Shown: positions 37,567-46,562, counted from the stretch's first letter. The stretch: 63,801 bases of DNA from Mycolicibacterium iranicum (GCF_001650495.1 NZ_LWCS01000036.1:1-63801); one strand, 5' to 3'. A program made the numbers and translations. Notes: generated from the sequence alone by a model not told the origin.

Positions 37567-37827
37567 GTGGCCAACATCAAATCGCAGCAGAAGCGAATCC
37601 TCACCAACGAGCGCCGCAGGCTGCGCAACAAGTCGGTGAAGTCGTCGCTGCACACTGCGGTTCGCGGCTTCCGTGAAGCGATCGAGGCCGGCGACAAGGA
37701 AAAGGCCGGCGCGCTGCTGGTTTCGACCAGCCGTAAGCTCGACAAAGCCGCCAGCAAGGGCGTCATTCACAAGAATCAGGCCGCCAACCGCAAGTCGGCG
37801 CTGGCCAAGGCTCTTCAGAAGATCTGA
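37567..37827 (+). CDS. rpsT: 30S ribosomal protein S20
   Basis: An 86-residue basic helical protein that binds 16S rRNA helices 9, 11 and 44. It is collinear with S20: ANIKSQQKRILTNERRRLRN, KSSLHTAVRGF, LDKAASKGVIHKNQAANRKS and a final ALAKALQKI. It starts with GTG at 37567 behind AGAAGGAATACACGC. It stands divergent from the ATP-grasp gene, and a TACCCT element ~75 bases upstream could be a SigA -10 box. Confidence 0.97.
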   Translation: MANIKSQQKRILTNERRRLRNKSVKSSLHTAVRGFREAIEAGDKEKAGALLVSTSRKLDKAASKGVIHKNQAANRKSALAKALQKI

Positions 37828-37862
37828 GCTTCGGACTCAGAACCAGCTTTCCAACCGCTCAG

Positions 37863-37935
37863 TCGCTGACCAGCTCGGCGGCTGTTTACTCGCTAATCAG
37901 CTCGGCGGCTGTTTACTCGCTGACCAGCTCGGCGA
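37863..37935. repeat. 27-base tandem repeat at the 3' end of holA (two full copies and a partial)
   Basis: The unit TCGCTGACCAGCTCGGCGGC plus TGTTTAC occurs at 37863-37889, again at 37890-37916 with two changes (TAAT for TGAC), and a third, 19-base part-copy at 37917-37935 is the real holA 3' coding end. Read leftwards, each copy encodes AELVSE or a close variant followed by TAA, so the end of holA including its stop has been duplicated twice downstream. Confidence 0.85.
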
Positions 37936-38872
37936 CAGAGCGAACTGCTTTCTCCAGCGCGTAATCGGCGTCGGCCGCAGCGCCCTTGACGTCGGCGTTG
38001 AGGGCCGCCACCAACCGCACCGCCTCCGCGACCGATTCTCGCGACCAGCGCCTGGCCTGCTTTTGAGCCTTCTGCACACGCCATGGCGGCATTCCGAGTT
38101 CACCGGCCAGCCGATACGGATCCCCCGACAGTGGGCCGACCCGTGCGATCGTATGGACCGCCTCAGCCAGCGCGTCGGCGAGCACCACATGTGGTTCGCC
38201 CGCGGTCATCGCCCAGCGCAACGCCTCTGCCGCCCCGGCGACATCGCCGACCACGGCCTTGTCCGCGATATCGAAGCCCTTCACCTCGGCCCGTCCCGAG
38301 TGATACCGGCGCACCGCCACCGCGTCGACAGTTCCACCCGTGTCGGCCACCAGCTGCGAGCATGCCGAAGCAAGCTCGCGAAGGTCCGAACCGACCGCGT
38401 CGAGCACCGCGGTCACCGTCGCATCGTCGACCTTCACGCGCAGCGCCCGGAACTCTTTGCGGACGAAGTCGGCGCGCTCCGACGCCTTGGTGATCCGCGC
38501 GCACGGATGCACCTCGGCGCCCACCTTCTTGAGGTGATCGGCCAGCGCCTTGGCCCGCCCCCCACCGGAGTGCACCACTACCAACACGGTGCCCTCCGGC
38601 AGGTCCGCAGCGGCATGTTGAATGAGCGCGACGGCGTCCTTTCCCGCCTCGGCGGCGGCCTCCAACACCACGACCCGCTCGTCGGCAAACAGCGACGGGC
38701 TGAGCAGTTCGGCGAGCTCGTTGACGGTGACCTCACCCGCGCGCATGCGATCGACGGGCACGTCGGCCGTCCCGGCCGACGCCCGGGCGCTCTTGAGCAC
38801 CTCCGCCACCGCACGTTCGACAAGAAGCTCCTCGTCACCCAGCACCAGGTGCAGGCCCGTCGCGTGACTCAC
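37913..38872 (-). CDS. holA: DNA polymerase III subunit delta
   Basis: A 319-residue clamp-loader delta subunit that opens the beta sliding clamp. The start HLVLGDEELLVERAVAEVL, VNELAELLSPSLFADERVVV and VDAVAVRRYHSGRAEVKGFD are typical. It begins with GTG overlapping the comEC stop (GTGA), the usual mycobacterial comEA-comEC-holA order. Its 3' end is tandemly duplicated just downstream. Confidence 0.93.
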   Translation of the reverse strand: MSHATGLHLVLGDEELLVERAVAEVLKSARASAGTADVPVDRMRAGEVTVNELAELLSPSLFADERVVVLEAAAEAGKDAVALIQHAAADLPEGTVLVVVHSGGGRAKALADHLKKVGAEVHPCARITKASERADFVRKEFRALRVKVDDATVTAVLDAVGSDLRELASACSQLVADTGGTVDAVAVRRYHSGRAEVKGFDIADKAVVGDVAGAAEALRWAMTAGEPHVVLADALAEAVHTIARVGPLSGDPYRLAGELGMPPWRVQKAQKQARRWSRESVAEAVRLVAALNADVKGAAADADYALEKAVRSVAELVSE

Positions 38873-40332
38873 CGGTCGATGGTGTCACGTCGCGCCGACA
38901 CCGCCCAATGCCACACCGCCCCCGTCACCACCGCTGCAACCGCGACGGTCATTGCGCCCGCCACACCCGACGGCACCGGAACCGACGCCGCAGGCATTTC
39001 CGCAGCCCAGCGGGCCACGCCCAGCAACCACCACACCTCTGGACCGGTGAAGCGGATGACCAGCTCGGCGCCGGCGGGCCACAGCGCGCACAACGCCGCC
39101 GCCGCCGTCCCGATGACGGTGATCGGCGGGATCACCGGCGCCACGGCGAGGTTGGCGGCGACGGCGACCAGGCTGACCGAACCCGATACTCCTGCCACCA
39201 GCGGCGCGGTGACAAGCTGCGCGGCCAGCGCCACGCTCACGGCATCTGCAAGTGGTTTCGGCCAGCCCCGCCCGGTCAGCCGTCGCGACCACACCGGAGC
39301 GAGCACCACCAGCGCCGCGGTGGCCGATGCAGACAACGCGAACCCGACGTCAACAGCCAGCTCCGGTGCGCCGATCATCAGCGCAATCACCGTCGCCGAC
39401 AGCGCTGGAAGCGCCTGGCGCCGTCGATGGGACAGCACCGCCAGCAGAGTGATCGCACCCATCACAGCGGCACGCAGCACGCTCGGTGTGGGCTGCACGA
39501 CCACCACGAACGCCACCAGCGTCACTGCCGCCAACCCGACCGCCGCCCGCGGTCCGATCAGCATCGCCGACATCAGCACCGCCCCGCATACAATCGTCAC
39601 GTTGGCGCCGGACACCGCGGTCAGATGTGAAAGGCCGGACTCTCGAAAATCAGCCTTCGTCTCTGCAGTCACCGCGGAGGTGTCACCGAGGACGAGAGCG
39701 GGCAACATGGCAGCCTCGGCGGGAGGGAGCGCGAGTCGCGCGGAATCGGCGAATCGCGCGCGCAGGTGATGCGCCGCCCGATGAATCGGGGCCGCCTCCC
39801 CGCGCACCGGCTCGCCCGTCGCAGAAAGTACCGCGACGCTCAGGTCGCGCCGCTTCGGTCGCCCGACCTGAGCACGGAATGCCGCCGGCTGCCCCGCCGT
39901 AAGCATGGAGTAATCGGCGCCCGAAGCGAATACGACGACATCTCCCGAGGACTCGACGCCGTCGAGCACCAACAGCGATCCGCGGATGATCGTGCGGCCA
40001 CCCTCGAGAATCCGCGGCGTTTCTGATGGCATCACCGTGACCGAGGTGATCGAGCCGAAATACTGTGTGACCGGATGGCTTTGGACCGCGCCGACCCGCA
40101 CCGTCACCGCCATCGCAAAGCCGACTCCGACGAGCGCAACCGCCAGCACACCCGTGGTCGTTGCCCGGCGGCTGAGAACGCCCGCGCTGCGACGCGCGGC
40201 CCACCAGCCCGCGCCGGTGGCAGACGCCACCGCAGCCACGACCGCCGCGAACGCACCGGCCTGAAACCAGAGGATGCCAGCGGCCGTCACCGCCCAGCTG
40301 GTCAGCGCGGCCGGGACGAGTCGCAGGTCCAC
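38869..40332 (-). CDS. comEC: ComEC/Rec2-family DNA-uptake channel protein
   Basis: A 487-residue polytopic membrane protein with an N-terminal OB-like extracytoplasmic part and the ComEC competence domain: SGLSHLTAVSGANVTIVCGA is the family signature, followed by VLRAAVMGAITLLAVLSHRR. The C-terminal metallo-beta-lactamase nuclease domain of Bacillus ComEC is absent, as in other mycobacteria. It starts five bases after comEA. Whether it takes up DNA here is unknown. Confidence 0.92.
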   Translation of the reverse strand: MDLRLVPAALTSWAVTAAGILWFQAGAFAAVVAAVASATGAGWWAARRSAGVLSRRATTTGVLAVALVGVGFAMAVTVRVGAVQSHPVTQYFGSITSVTVMPSETPRILEGGRTIIRGSLLVLDGVESSGDVVVFASGADYSMLTAGQPAAFRAQVGRPKRRDLSVAVLSATGEPVRGEAAPIHRAAHHLRARFADSARLALPPAEAAMLPALVLGDTSAVTAETKADFRESGLSHLTAVSGANVTIVCGAVLMSAMLIGPRAAVGLAAVTLVAFVVVVQPTPSVLRAAVMGAITLLAVLSHRRRQALPALSATVIALMIGAPELAVDVGFALSASATAALVVLAPVWSRRLTGRGWPKPLADAVSVALAAQLVTAPLVAGVSGSVSLVAVAANLAVAPVIPPITVIGTAAAALCALWPAGAELVIRFTGPEVWWLLGVARWAAEMPAASVPVPSGVAGAMTVAVAAVVTGAVWHWAVSARRDTIDR

Positions 40333-40337
40333 TGCCG

Positions 40338-41147
40338 TCAGACACGGACCAGGTCACGCAGCTTGTCGAGCCGTGCAGGGCCGATGCCGTCGACGTCGCC
40401 GAGTTGATCCACGCTGTCGAAGCGGCCGTTGGCATCCCGCCAAGCGATGATTGCCGCGGCCGTCACCGGTCCGACTCCGGGCAGGGTATCGAGCGCTTCG
40501 GCGGTGGCCGTGTTCAGGTCAATCAAACCCGTTGGTGCCACAGCGTTTTCAGGCGATCTACCGTCCGCGGGTGGAGCCTGTTCGGCGACGATCGAACTAC
40601 CCATCTCGGTCGGCTGCCCGGGCGGCGCACCGATGCCGACGACGATCTGTTCGCCGTCGGTGACGCGGCGCGCCATGTTCAGCCCCAGCACGTCGGCACC
40701 GTCGAGCGCACCGCCCGCGGCGTCGAGCGCGTCGGCGATGCGTGCGCCGGGTTCGAGTGTGACCAGCCCCGGGGTGTGGACGAGACCGACGACGCTGACC
40801 ACCACCGGCTGAGGCTGACCTGCTGGCGCCTGACCGGACGCGGGGGCCGTTGAGGAGACCATCTCGACAGGCGGGAGCTTGGCCGAGACGACCGCGGGCG
40901 GGCTGTCCCGGATCAGCGTCAGAACCGTCACCAAGACGGCGACGGCCCCGACCACGCCGAGCGCCACGACACCGGCGCGGCCCGGATCGGCACGGAACTT
41001 CGACAACCAGGCCGACGGGCCGGTCTGCGGCTGCTCCGGCAGCCACCGCGCCAACGACGTGTCCGGTGGGTCGTCGTCCGCAGCGTCAGCGCCGTCGCCG
41101 GATCCGAGGCGGCGCCGGAGGCGATCGGCAGGCAATTCGGTGGACAT
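40338..41147 (-). CDS. comEA: ComEA-family helix-hairpin-helix DNA-binding protein
   Basis: A 269-residue protein with a cytoplasmic head, one membrane helix (AGVVALGVVGAVAVLVTVL), an SLBB-type domain (VVSVVGLVHTPGLVTLEPGA), and two C-terminal helix-hairpin-helix motifs (LNTATAEALDTLPGVGPVTA, FDSVDQLGDVDGIGPARL). ComEA binds incoming double-stranded DNA for the ComEC channel. It is the first gene of the comEA-comEC-holA unit. Confidence 0.93.
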   Translation of the reverse strand: MSTELPADRLRRRLGSGDGADAADDDPPDTSLARWLPEQPQTGPSAWLSKFRADPGRAGVVALGVVGAVAVLVTVLTLIRDSPPAVVSAKLPPVEMVSSTAPASGQAPAGQPQPVVVSVVGLVHTPGLVTLEPGARIADALDAAGGALDGADVLGLNMARRVTDGEQIVVGIGAPPGQPTEMGSSIVAEQAPPADGRSPENAVAPTGLIDLNTATAEALDTLPGVGPVTAAAIIAWRDANGRFDSVDQLGDVDGIGPARLDKLRDLVRV

Positions 41148-41242
41148 GGGGCGACGGTATTGCCGCCCGGTGACGGCGACGTCTTGTCACGACGCCGAGG
41201 GGCGCAGCCTGTGGATGAATTCGGCATTGTGCACAGCTGGTG

Positions 41243-41320
41243 CCTGATCGCTCCTCACGTCCGCGGTACCTGATCGCTCCTCACGTCCGCGGTGCCTGAT
41301 CGCTCCTCACGTCCGCGGTG
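41243..41320. repeat. three tandem copies of a 26-base unit
   Basis: The unit CCTGATCGCTCCTCACGTCC plus GCGGTR occurs at 41243-41268, 41269-41294 and 41295-41320, with only the last base differing (A, G, G). It fills the space between the divergent comEA and membrane-protein genes, ending 19 bases before the ATG at 41340. It may lie in a promoter. The copies are too close and lack spacers, so it is not CRISPR. Confidence 0.9.
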
Positions 41321-41339
41321 GCTACCATTGCTCTTCAAT

Positions 41340-42002
41340 ATGAATCGCCGAGCCCCGATGATCGCAGGTGTCGCGTTCGCGGTGCTCTACGCCGTAGCCG
41401 TGCTGGCGCTCCCCGCGCTGCCCAATCCCGAGCCCGGACTCGTCCGCATCCAGGCGCTCCTGCTGACCTTCGCAGCACTCGCCGTCGTCGTAGTCCTCGC
41501 GTTCGCCCGAGACCGCCTTGCCGGGCCGCCCGCCCACCTGTTCGCCATCGGATCGGCCGTAACCGTCACGCAGCTGTGCATCTCGGTCTGGTTCACCGCC
41601 GGGCCTGCGCTGCGCCCGGGGCAGGTGACGGCCGGCACGGCACGAGCCATCGACGACATCGGAGCCATGTGGCTTCCGGTCGCCACGATTGCCCACATCC
41701 TGGTCGCCATCCCAATTCTGTTGACCGCCAACGAAGGTCAGCTTCCGCGCTGGCTCGGCACCGCCGCCGCGGTGTTCACAGTGGAGCAACTGATCGAAAC
41801 CATCACGGTCATCGCGCCGCCCGGCAGCTTCATCTCACCCGGCGGCCCGATGAATCACTACCTCGGCGGCGCGCTGACGGCGGCGTTCTTCCTCGCGCTG
41901 GGCATCGCGTTGTCACCGCCCGAACCGGTTGCGCCAGCGCCTCCCTCTGACGACACCCCGACCGAGGAGATGTCTGCCGCCGAAGAAAGCCGAGGAGACT
42001 GA
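41340..42002 (+). CDS. integral membrane protein of unknown function
   Basis: A 220-residue protein with about six hydrophobic segments (MIAGVAFAVLYAVAVLALPA near the start, IQALLLTFAALAVVVVLAFA, IGSAVTVTQLCISVWFTAG, and LGGALTAAFFLALGIALSPP near the end) and an acidic tail (DDTPTEEMSAAEESRGD). I start it at the ATG at 41340; an in-frame GTG-type extension would run through the tandem repeats. Its stop overlaps the acyl-CoA dehydrogenase start (TGATG). I do not recognise the family. Coupling suggests a role tied to the acyl-CoA dehydrogenase pair. Confidence 0.8.
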   Translation: MNRRAPMIAGVAFAVLYAVAVLALPALPNPEPGLVRIQALLLTFAALAVVVVLAFARDRLAGPPAHLFAIGSAVTVTQLCISVWFTAGPALRPGQVTAGTARAIDDIGAMWLPVATIAHILVAIPILLTANEGQLPRWLGTAAAVFTVEQLIETITVIAPPGSFISPGGPMNHYLGGALTAAFFLALGIALSPPEPVAPAPPSDDTPTEEMSAAEESRGD

Positions 42003-43147
42003 TGGCACTACCACGACTGGTACCACCGTCCACCGCTGATGCCTCCGACGGTGCGTCCCTGCGGGCGGAGGTGCGCCAATTCCTCGCCGAGCAACGCGCC
42101 GCGGGAGCGTTCACCCCGGCGCCTGACGCGTGGCTGAGCAGCTGGGACGAGAACTTCACGCGGGCCCTCGCCGAGCGCGGATGGCTCGGGATGACCGTGC
42201 CCGCCGCCTACGGCGGGCACGGTCGTTCCGTCCTCGACAGGTTCATCGTCGCCGAGGAACTGCTGGCCGCAGGCGCCCCTGTAGCCGCGCATTGGATCGC
42301 CGACCGCCAGATCGTCCCTTCGCTGCTCAAGTACGGCACCGAATTTCAGAAGCAGGAGTTCCTTCCGAAGATTGCGCGTGGCGAATGTTTTTTCGGCATC
42401 GGGATGAGTGAACCGGATTCGGGCTCCGACCTGGCCAGCGTGCGTACCAAGGCCGAACGCGTGGATGGCGGGTGGACACTGAGCGGCACAAAGGTGTGGA
42501 CCTCGGGTGCTCATCTCGCGCACGCGTTCATCGCGCTCGTGCGCACCGAGCCCGTTGATCCGGCGCATCGCCACGCCGGATTGAGCCAGTTCATCGTCGA
42601 TCTGCGTGGTCCGGGCGTGGACATCCGCCCGATCGTGTCGATGAACGGTGCCCATCATTTCAACGAGGTGATCCTGGACAACGTATTCGTACCCGACACC
42701 ATGGTGTTCGGGACGATCGGCGAGGGCTGGCAGCAGGTGACCTCCGAGTTGGCCTTCGAGCGCAGCGGCCCCGAGCGGTTTCTCTCGACATTCGTCCTGT
42801 TGGACAGGTGCGCGGAAAGCATGGCAGCGGAACATATCCCGCACAGCGCTGATCTCGGCCGCCTGGTCGCGCGTATCGCCGCGTTGCACCAGATGTCGTC
42901 GGCAGTGGCAGGGGCGTTGGAGAGGCACGAACCCGCCGATGTTCCCGCCGCCGTCGTCAAGGTACTGGGCACCACGACCGAGGGCGACATCGCCGAATTT
43001 GCCCATCTATACGCTGAACCTAGTGCGGGACAGGATTTTTGCACGATGTCGAACGCTGCTGTGGACCAAAGCCCGGGTTTCACGTTGCGCGGCGGCACCA
43101 ACGAGGTGCTGCGCGGGGTTATCGCTCGCGGTTTGGGGATGCGGTGA
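42002..43147 (+). CDS. acyl-CoA dehydrogenase (FadE type)
   Basis: A 381-residue flavoprotein: LTVPAAYGGHGRSVLDRFIV-like N-terminal domain (read as MTVPAAYGGHGRS), the signature GIGMSEPDSGSDLASVRTKA, VWTSGAHLAHAFIALVRTEP, and C-terminal LRGGTNEVLRGVIARGLGM. Together with the next gene it forms a FadE heterodimer pair, as known for mycobacterial sterol side-chain and ring enzymes (alpha2beta2 ACADs). The acyl substrate is unknown. The start is fixed by a TGATG junction; GAGGAGACT precedes it. Confidence 0.93.
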   Translation: MALPRLVPPSTADASDGASLRAEVRQFLAEQRAAGAFTPAPDAWLSSWDENFTRALAERGWLGMTVPAAYGGHGRSVLDRFIVAEELLAAGAPVAAHWIADRQIVPSLLKYGTEFQKQEFLPKIARGECFFGIGMSEPDSGSDLASVRTKAERVDGGWTLSGTKVWTSGAHLAHAFIALVRTEPVDPAHRHAGLSQFIVDLRGPGVDIRPIVSMNGAHHFNEVILDNVFVPDTMVFGTIGEGWQQVTSELAFERSGPERFLSTFVLLDRCAESMAAEHIPHSADLGRLVARIAALHQMSSAVAGALERHEPADVPAAVVKVLGTTTEGDIAEFAHLYAEPSAGQDFCTMSNAAVDQSPGFTLRGGTNEVLRGVIARGLGMR

Positions 43148-44136
43148 CCACACCAGGGGTTGAGCCCGCGCTCGCGGAGATGATGAATGCGGTGTTCGCC
43201 GAGCATGGCCGAGACGCCGACGTGTGGCGCCGACTCGACGAACTCGGCCTGGTGCGCCTGACAGGCGCCGAGGACTCCGGCGGCAGCGGCGCCGGTTGGA
43301 TGGAGGCAGCCGAGCTCCTAGCTGCCGCAGTACGCCATGGTGTCCGGATCCCGTTGGCGGAGCATGACTTACTGGCCTGCTGGCTTCTCGATTCGGTCGG
43401 AGTGACGTGCGACGCGGCGGTGCGGACGGTGTGCGTGCTTGACGAGCGCGGCGTCGCCACCGCCGTGCCGTGGGCTTCACGCGTCGAAAGGACGGTCGTC
43501 GTCTGGCCACAGGGCGGCGGCTACGCCGTGGCCGACGTCGCCGGTGATGCGCTCGCGATCACCCCGGGATCCAATATGATCGGCGAGCCGAGAGACAGCG
43601 TCAGCGCGGATCTGGCCGCACTGGACGGATCAGCGATGCACAGCGAACTGCTGGCGCAGCTGAGATTGAGATCTGCTCTGGTGCGGTCGATTCAGGTGTG
43701 CGCCGCGTTGGACCGTGCGCTCGAACTGTCCATCGAGCACACGACATCGCGTCACCAGTTCGGCAGGCCGCTGGCCAAATTCCAGGCCGTTCAGCATCAG
43801 ATTGCCGACATCGCCGCCGAAGCCGCACTGGCACGGAGTGCGACGGAGTCCGCGCTGTCGGTCGCGACAGCCTCGGATTGGCGTTCGCCGTCCCTGGAAT
43901 TCCTTGTGGCGGCCGCTCGTTCGTGTGCAGGCCATGCGGCGACCGTCGTGGTGCGTAACGCCCATCAGGTTCACGGTGCGATCGGGACCACCAGCGAGCA
44001 TCGTCTGCACGAATACACCCGCGCAGCGCTGGCATGGCGTTCCGAATACGGGTCGGTGCGCTACTGGGATGAGATTCTGACCGGCGAGGCGGTCCGGTCA
44101 AGCGCCAGCGGGTTGTGGAGTCTGATCTGCCCCTAG
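43144..44136 (+). CDS. acyl-CoA dehydrogenase partner subunit
   Basis: A 330-residue acyl-CoA dehydrogenase homologue. The N-terminal half is reduced, the middle lacks the clear FAD signature seen in the upstream paralogue, and the C-terminal helical domain is intact (EHTTSRHQFGRPLAKFQAVQ, RNAHQVHGAIGTTSEHRLHE). This fits the small subunit of heteromeric mycobacterial FadE pairs. It begins with GTG overlapping the upstream stop (GTGA); an earlier frame reaching 43039 lies inside the first gene and is rejected. Confidence 0.9.
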   Translation: MTTPGVEPALAEMMNAVFAEHGRDADVWRRLDELGLVRLTGAEDSGGSGAGWMEAAELLAAAVRHGVRIPLAEHDLLACWLLDSVGVTCDAAVRTVCVLDERGVATAVPWASRVERTVVVWPQGGGYAVADVAGDALAITPGSNMIGEPRDSVSADLAALDGSAMHSELLAQLRLRSALVRSIQVCAALDRALELSIEHTTSRHQFGRPLAKFQAVQHQIADIAAEAALARSATESALSVATASDWRSPSLEFLVAAARSCAGHAATVVVRNAHQVHGAIGTTSEHRLHEYTRAALAWRSEYGSVRYWDEILTGEAVRSSASGLWSLICP

Positions 44137-44139
44137 CGG

Positions 44140-44943
44140 TCAGCGAACGATCACCGAACTGGGAACGCGTGGCGCTCCCAGCATGTCCCGATGCGACGGC
44201 GGTACCCGCCCGTCGTCAGTGATGCCGTAGCGGGCTGCGACTTCGGCTGCGATCACCGTGTGACCGCTGAGGTCGCCGAGGTCGGGATCGCGGAACAGCC
44301 CGTCGATCACGCGCCCCGCGAACTCGGGCGTCTCTGCCTGCCGGGCGAAGGATTCCAGCGCGTCGGTGTTGCCGTCGAAGGCCGAGCGAAGCTTGTCGGT
44401 CAGCAGGATTCCCAGCCACACCGACACGGCGGCGACCCCGGTGCCGCGAAAGTCGACCGCCATGTCGGCTGCCATCTTGTCGACGCCTGCCTTCTGCGCT
44501 CCATACGCGGGGCCGTGCATGTAGCAGACCGAGCCGGGTGAGGACGTGAAGGCGATGAGGCCACGCGGCTGCGCCGCCAGCAGCGGGGCTGCGTACCAGG
44601 AAGCGACATAGGCCGATCGCAGGCCGACGTCGAGGGCGTCGGCGAGGTCGCGGGGCTTCTCCCAGAAGGGTTTCGGACTCACCAGCTGATCGGAGATCGC
44701 TGCTGCGTTGTTGACGAGCAGATCAAGGCGGCCTGCCTCAGCGCCGACACGCTCGAACACGCGACCGACGGCGTCGTCGTCGGCGTGATCGACCCGGATT
44801 CCGGTGCCCCACGCGGGCGCGTCCGCAACAGACCGTCCGGTGCCGTACACCCGCCAGCCCAGCGACGCCAAGGCGGTGGCGATGCCACGTCCGGCCCCGC
44901 GGCTCGCCCCGGTCACCACCGCCACCGGCGCCATGTCGCTCAT
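44140..44943 (-). CDS. short-chain dehydrogenase/reductase
   Basis: A 267-residue SDR. The cofactor motif is VVTGASRGAGRGIATALASL (TGxxxGxG-type), the NNAG motif appears as LLVNNAAAI, and Tyr/Lys of the catalytic set are in MHGPAYGAQKAGVDKMAADM (YxxxK as YGAQK). The chain ends with a short tail. The substrate is unknown. It converges on the acyl-CoA dehydrogenase gene with three bases between stops. Confidence 0.9.
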   Translation of the reverse strand: MSDMAPVAVVTGASRGAGRGIATALASLGWRVYGTGRSVADAPAWGTGIRVDHADDDAVGRVFERVGAEAGRLDLLVNNAAAISDQLVSPKPFWEKPRDLADALDVGLRSAYVASWYAAPLLAAQPRGLIAFTSSPGSVCYMHGPAYGAQKAGVDKMAADMAVDFRGTGVAAVSVWLGILLTDKLRSAFDGNTDALESFARQAETPEFAGRVIDGLFRDPDLGDLSGHTVIAAEVAARYGITDDGRVPPSHRDMLGAPRVPSSVIVR

Positions 44944-45025
44944 GCGGCCACCTTAAAGGCAGTAGCTTGCTCGATGAAGGAAGAAGCGACGTTGAACGTC
45001 ACTCGACGAGAGGGCCCTGTCTGCC

Positions 45026-46087
45026 ATGTCCGCCATATCCAGGACCGCCGACCCGCTGCGCGTCATCCAGTGGACCACCGGAAACATCGGACGACGCTCG
45101 CTGCACGCGATCATCGGCCGCGACGACATGGAACTTGTCGGCGTCTTTGCGCACGGCGCCGACAAGGTCGGGGTGGACGCCGCCGACCTTGCGGGTTGGC
45201 CCGAGCCGACCGGCGTGAAAGCCACCGATGACATCGAAGAACTGGTGTCGCTGAAGCCGGACGCCTGCTGCTACAACCCGCTGTGGCCCAGTGTCGACGA
45301 GTTGGTGCGCCTCCTGGAGTCGGGCATCAATGTGTGTTCGAGCGCCGCGTGGATCACCGGCGGCAAGCAGACGCCAGAGGATCTCGATCGCATCCGGAAG
45401 GCTTGTCAGGCAGGTAATTCCACGATCTTCGGCAGCGGTGCCCATCCCGGGATGAGCAACCTCGTCGGCATGGTGCTCTCCGGCGCATGCGAGAGGGTGG
45501 ACGAGATCCGCATCACCGAGTCCGTCGACTGCTCCACCTACGAATCTGCGGGTACACAGACAGCCATGGGCTTTTCCCAGGACCCCGACACTCCGGGACT
45601 CGCCGAAAGTGTGCGTCGCGAGAGCGAGGTGTTCGCCGAGTCCGCGGCGATGATGGCCGATGCGATTGGCGCCGAGCTCGACCGGATGACCTTCGACGTC
45701 ACCTTCACCCGAGCGACGGGCGACAGCGATCTGGGCTTCATGACTATCCCGAACGGCACGGTCGGCGGCGTCATGGGGTATCACCGCGGTTGGGTCGGTG
45801 ACCGCAACGTCGTCAGCGTCGGATTCAACTGGATCATGGGCGAACACGTCACACCCCCCAAGCCTCTGGAGCACGGGCACGTCGTGCAGGTGTTCGGTCT
45901 TCCCAACATGCGCACCGTGGTGCACTGCCTGCCGCCCAGGGACTGGACAGAGCCCGGATTCATGGGCTTGGGCATGATCTACACCGCGATGCCGGTGACC
46001 AATGCCGTGCCCGCGGTCGTCGCCGCGAAGCCGGGAATCGTGACGCTGGCCGACCTACCGCCGATCACGGGAAGGTTCTCGGTCTGA
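45026..46087 (+). CDS. NAD(P)H-dependent reductase of the DapB-like family
   Basis: A 353-residue protein with an N-terminal Rossmann fold (RVIQWTTGNIGRRSLHAIIG) related to dihydrodipicolinate reductase/2,4-diaminopentanoate dehydrogenase, then LKPDACCYNPLWPSVDELVR, a FGSGAHPGMSNLVGMVLSGA segment and a mixed C-terminal domain. Mycobacteria carry many paralogues, mostly uncharacterised, that probably reduce or deaminate small amines or keto compounds. It diverges from the SDR gene. Confidence 0.85.
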   Translation: MSAISRTADPLRVIQWTTGNIGRRSLHAIIGRDDMELVGVFAHGADKVGVDAADLAGWPEPTGVKATDDIEELVSLKPDACCYNPLWPSVDELVRLLESGINVCSSAAWITGGKQTPEDLDRIRKACQAGNSTIFGSGAHPGMSNLVGMVLSGACERVDEIRITESVDCSTYESAGTQTAMGFSQDPDTPGLAESVRRESEVFAESAAMMADAIGAELDRMTFDVTFTRATGDSDLGFMTIPNGTVGGVMGYHRGWVGDRNVVSVGFNWIMGEHVTPPKPLEHGHVVQVFGLPNMRTVVHCLPPRDWTEPGFMGLGMIYTAMPVTNAVPAVVAAKPGIVTLADLPPITGRFSV

Positions 46088-46249
46088 CCTGGCGGTGGGA
46101 TCCTGCCACCGCGGCGTTCAATTTCTGCCAGCGGAATGAATGGCTTGAGCTGCGGGTTTAATCGTTCAGATCGTCAAGATCGACACACTCAAGTCGAAAC
46201 CGCGTGACTCGCTCCACGGCTCCGACCCGACAGGGAAGAGAGCAAGACC

Positions 46250-46552
46250 ATGAAGAGATTCAGCATCACCACCGCAGTAGCAGCGGGACTGTCCGCCGCG
46301 GCGCTCGGTCTGGCGGCCCCTGCCCTGGCTGCCCCCAGCGGTACGGGCGACGCCCAGGCCACCATCAGCCAGCTGGAAGCTGACGGCAACCGCGTCATCG
46401 TTCAGAGGCAGTCCGATGCCGCCCTGGCCGATGCCAACGTCGTCAGCGTCAACCGCGGTGCCCCCATCCGCGGCACCGTCATGGACGACTTCAGCGACCG
46501 CACCTACCAGCAGACGATCACCGGCTACGTCTACTACGTCAAAGTCAGTTAG
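46250..46552 (+). CDS. small secreted protein
   Basis: A 100-residue protein with a clear signal peptide: KRF, a hydrophobic core (TAVAAGLSAAALGLAAPA) and an ALAAP cleavage region near residue 28. The mature ~72 residues contain ATISQLEADGNRVIVQR and end in ITGYVYYVKVS. This resembles the small exported mycobacterial proteins of the Rv1810/DUF732-free type, but no function is known. AGGGAAGAGAGC upstream supplies the ribosome site, and a strong terminator follows. Confidence 0.82.
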   Translation: MKRFSITTAVAAGLSAAALGLAAPALAAPSGTGDAQATISQLEADGNRVIVQRQSDAALADANVVSVNRGAPIRGTVMDDFSDRTYQQTITGYVYYVKVS

Positions 46553-46562
46553 TCCGAACAAC

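Noticed and set aside
37863..37935. CRISPR-like repeats
   Set aside because: Tandem duplication of a coding end with no spacers.
37673..39769. 698-codon open frame on the + strand
   Set aside because: It runs antisense through holA and comEC, with repetitive Thr/Ala-rich composition typical of shadow frames in GC-rich DNA; both real genes are well supported.
41243..41320. CRISPR-like repeats
   Set aside because: Copies abut without spacers; no cas genes nearby.
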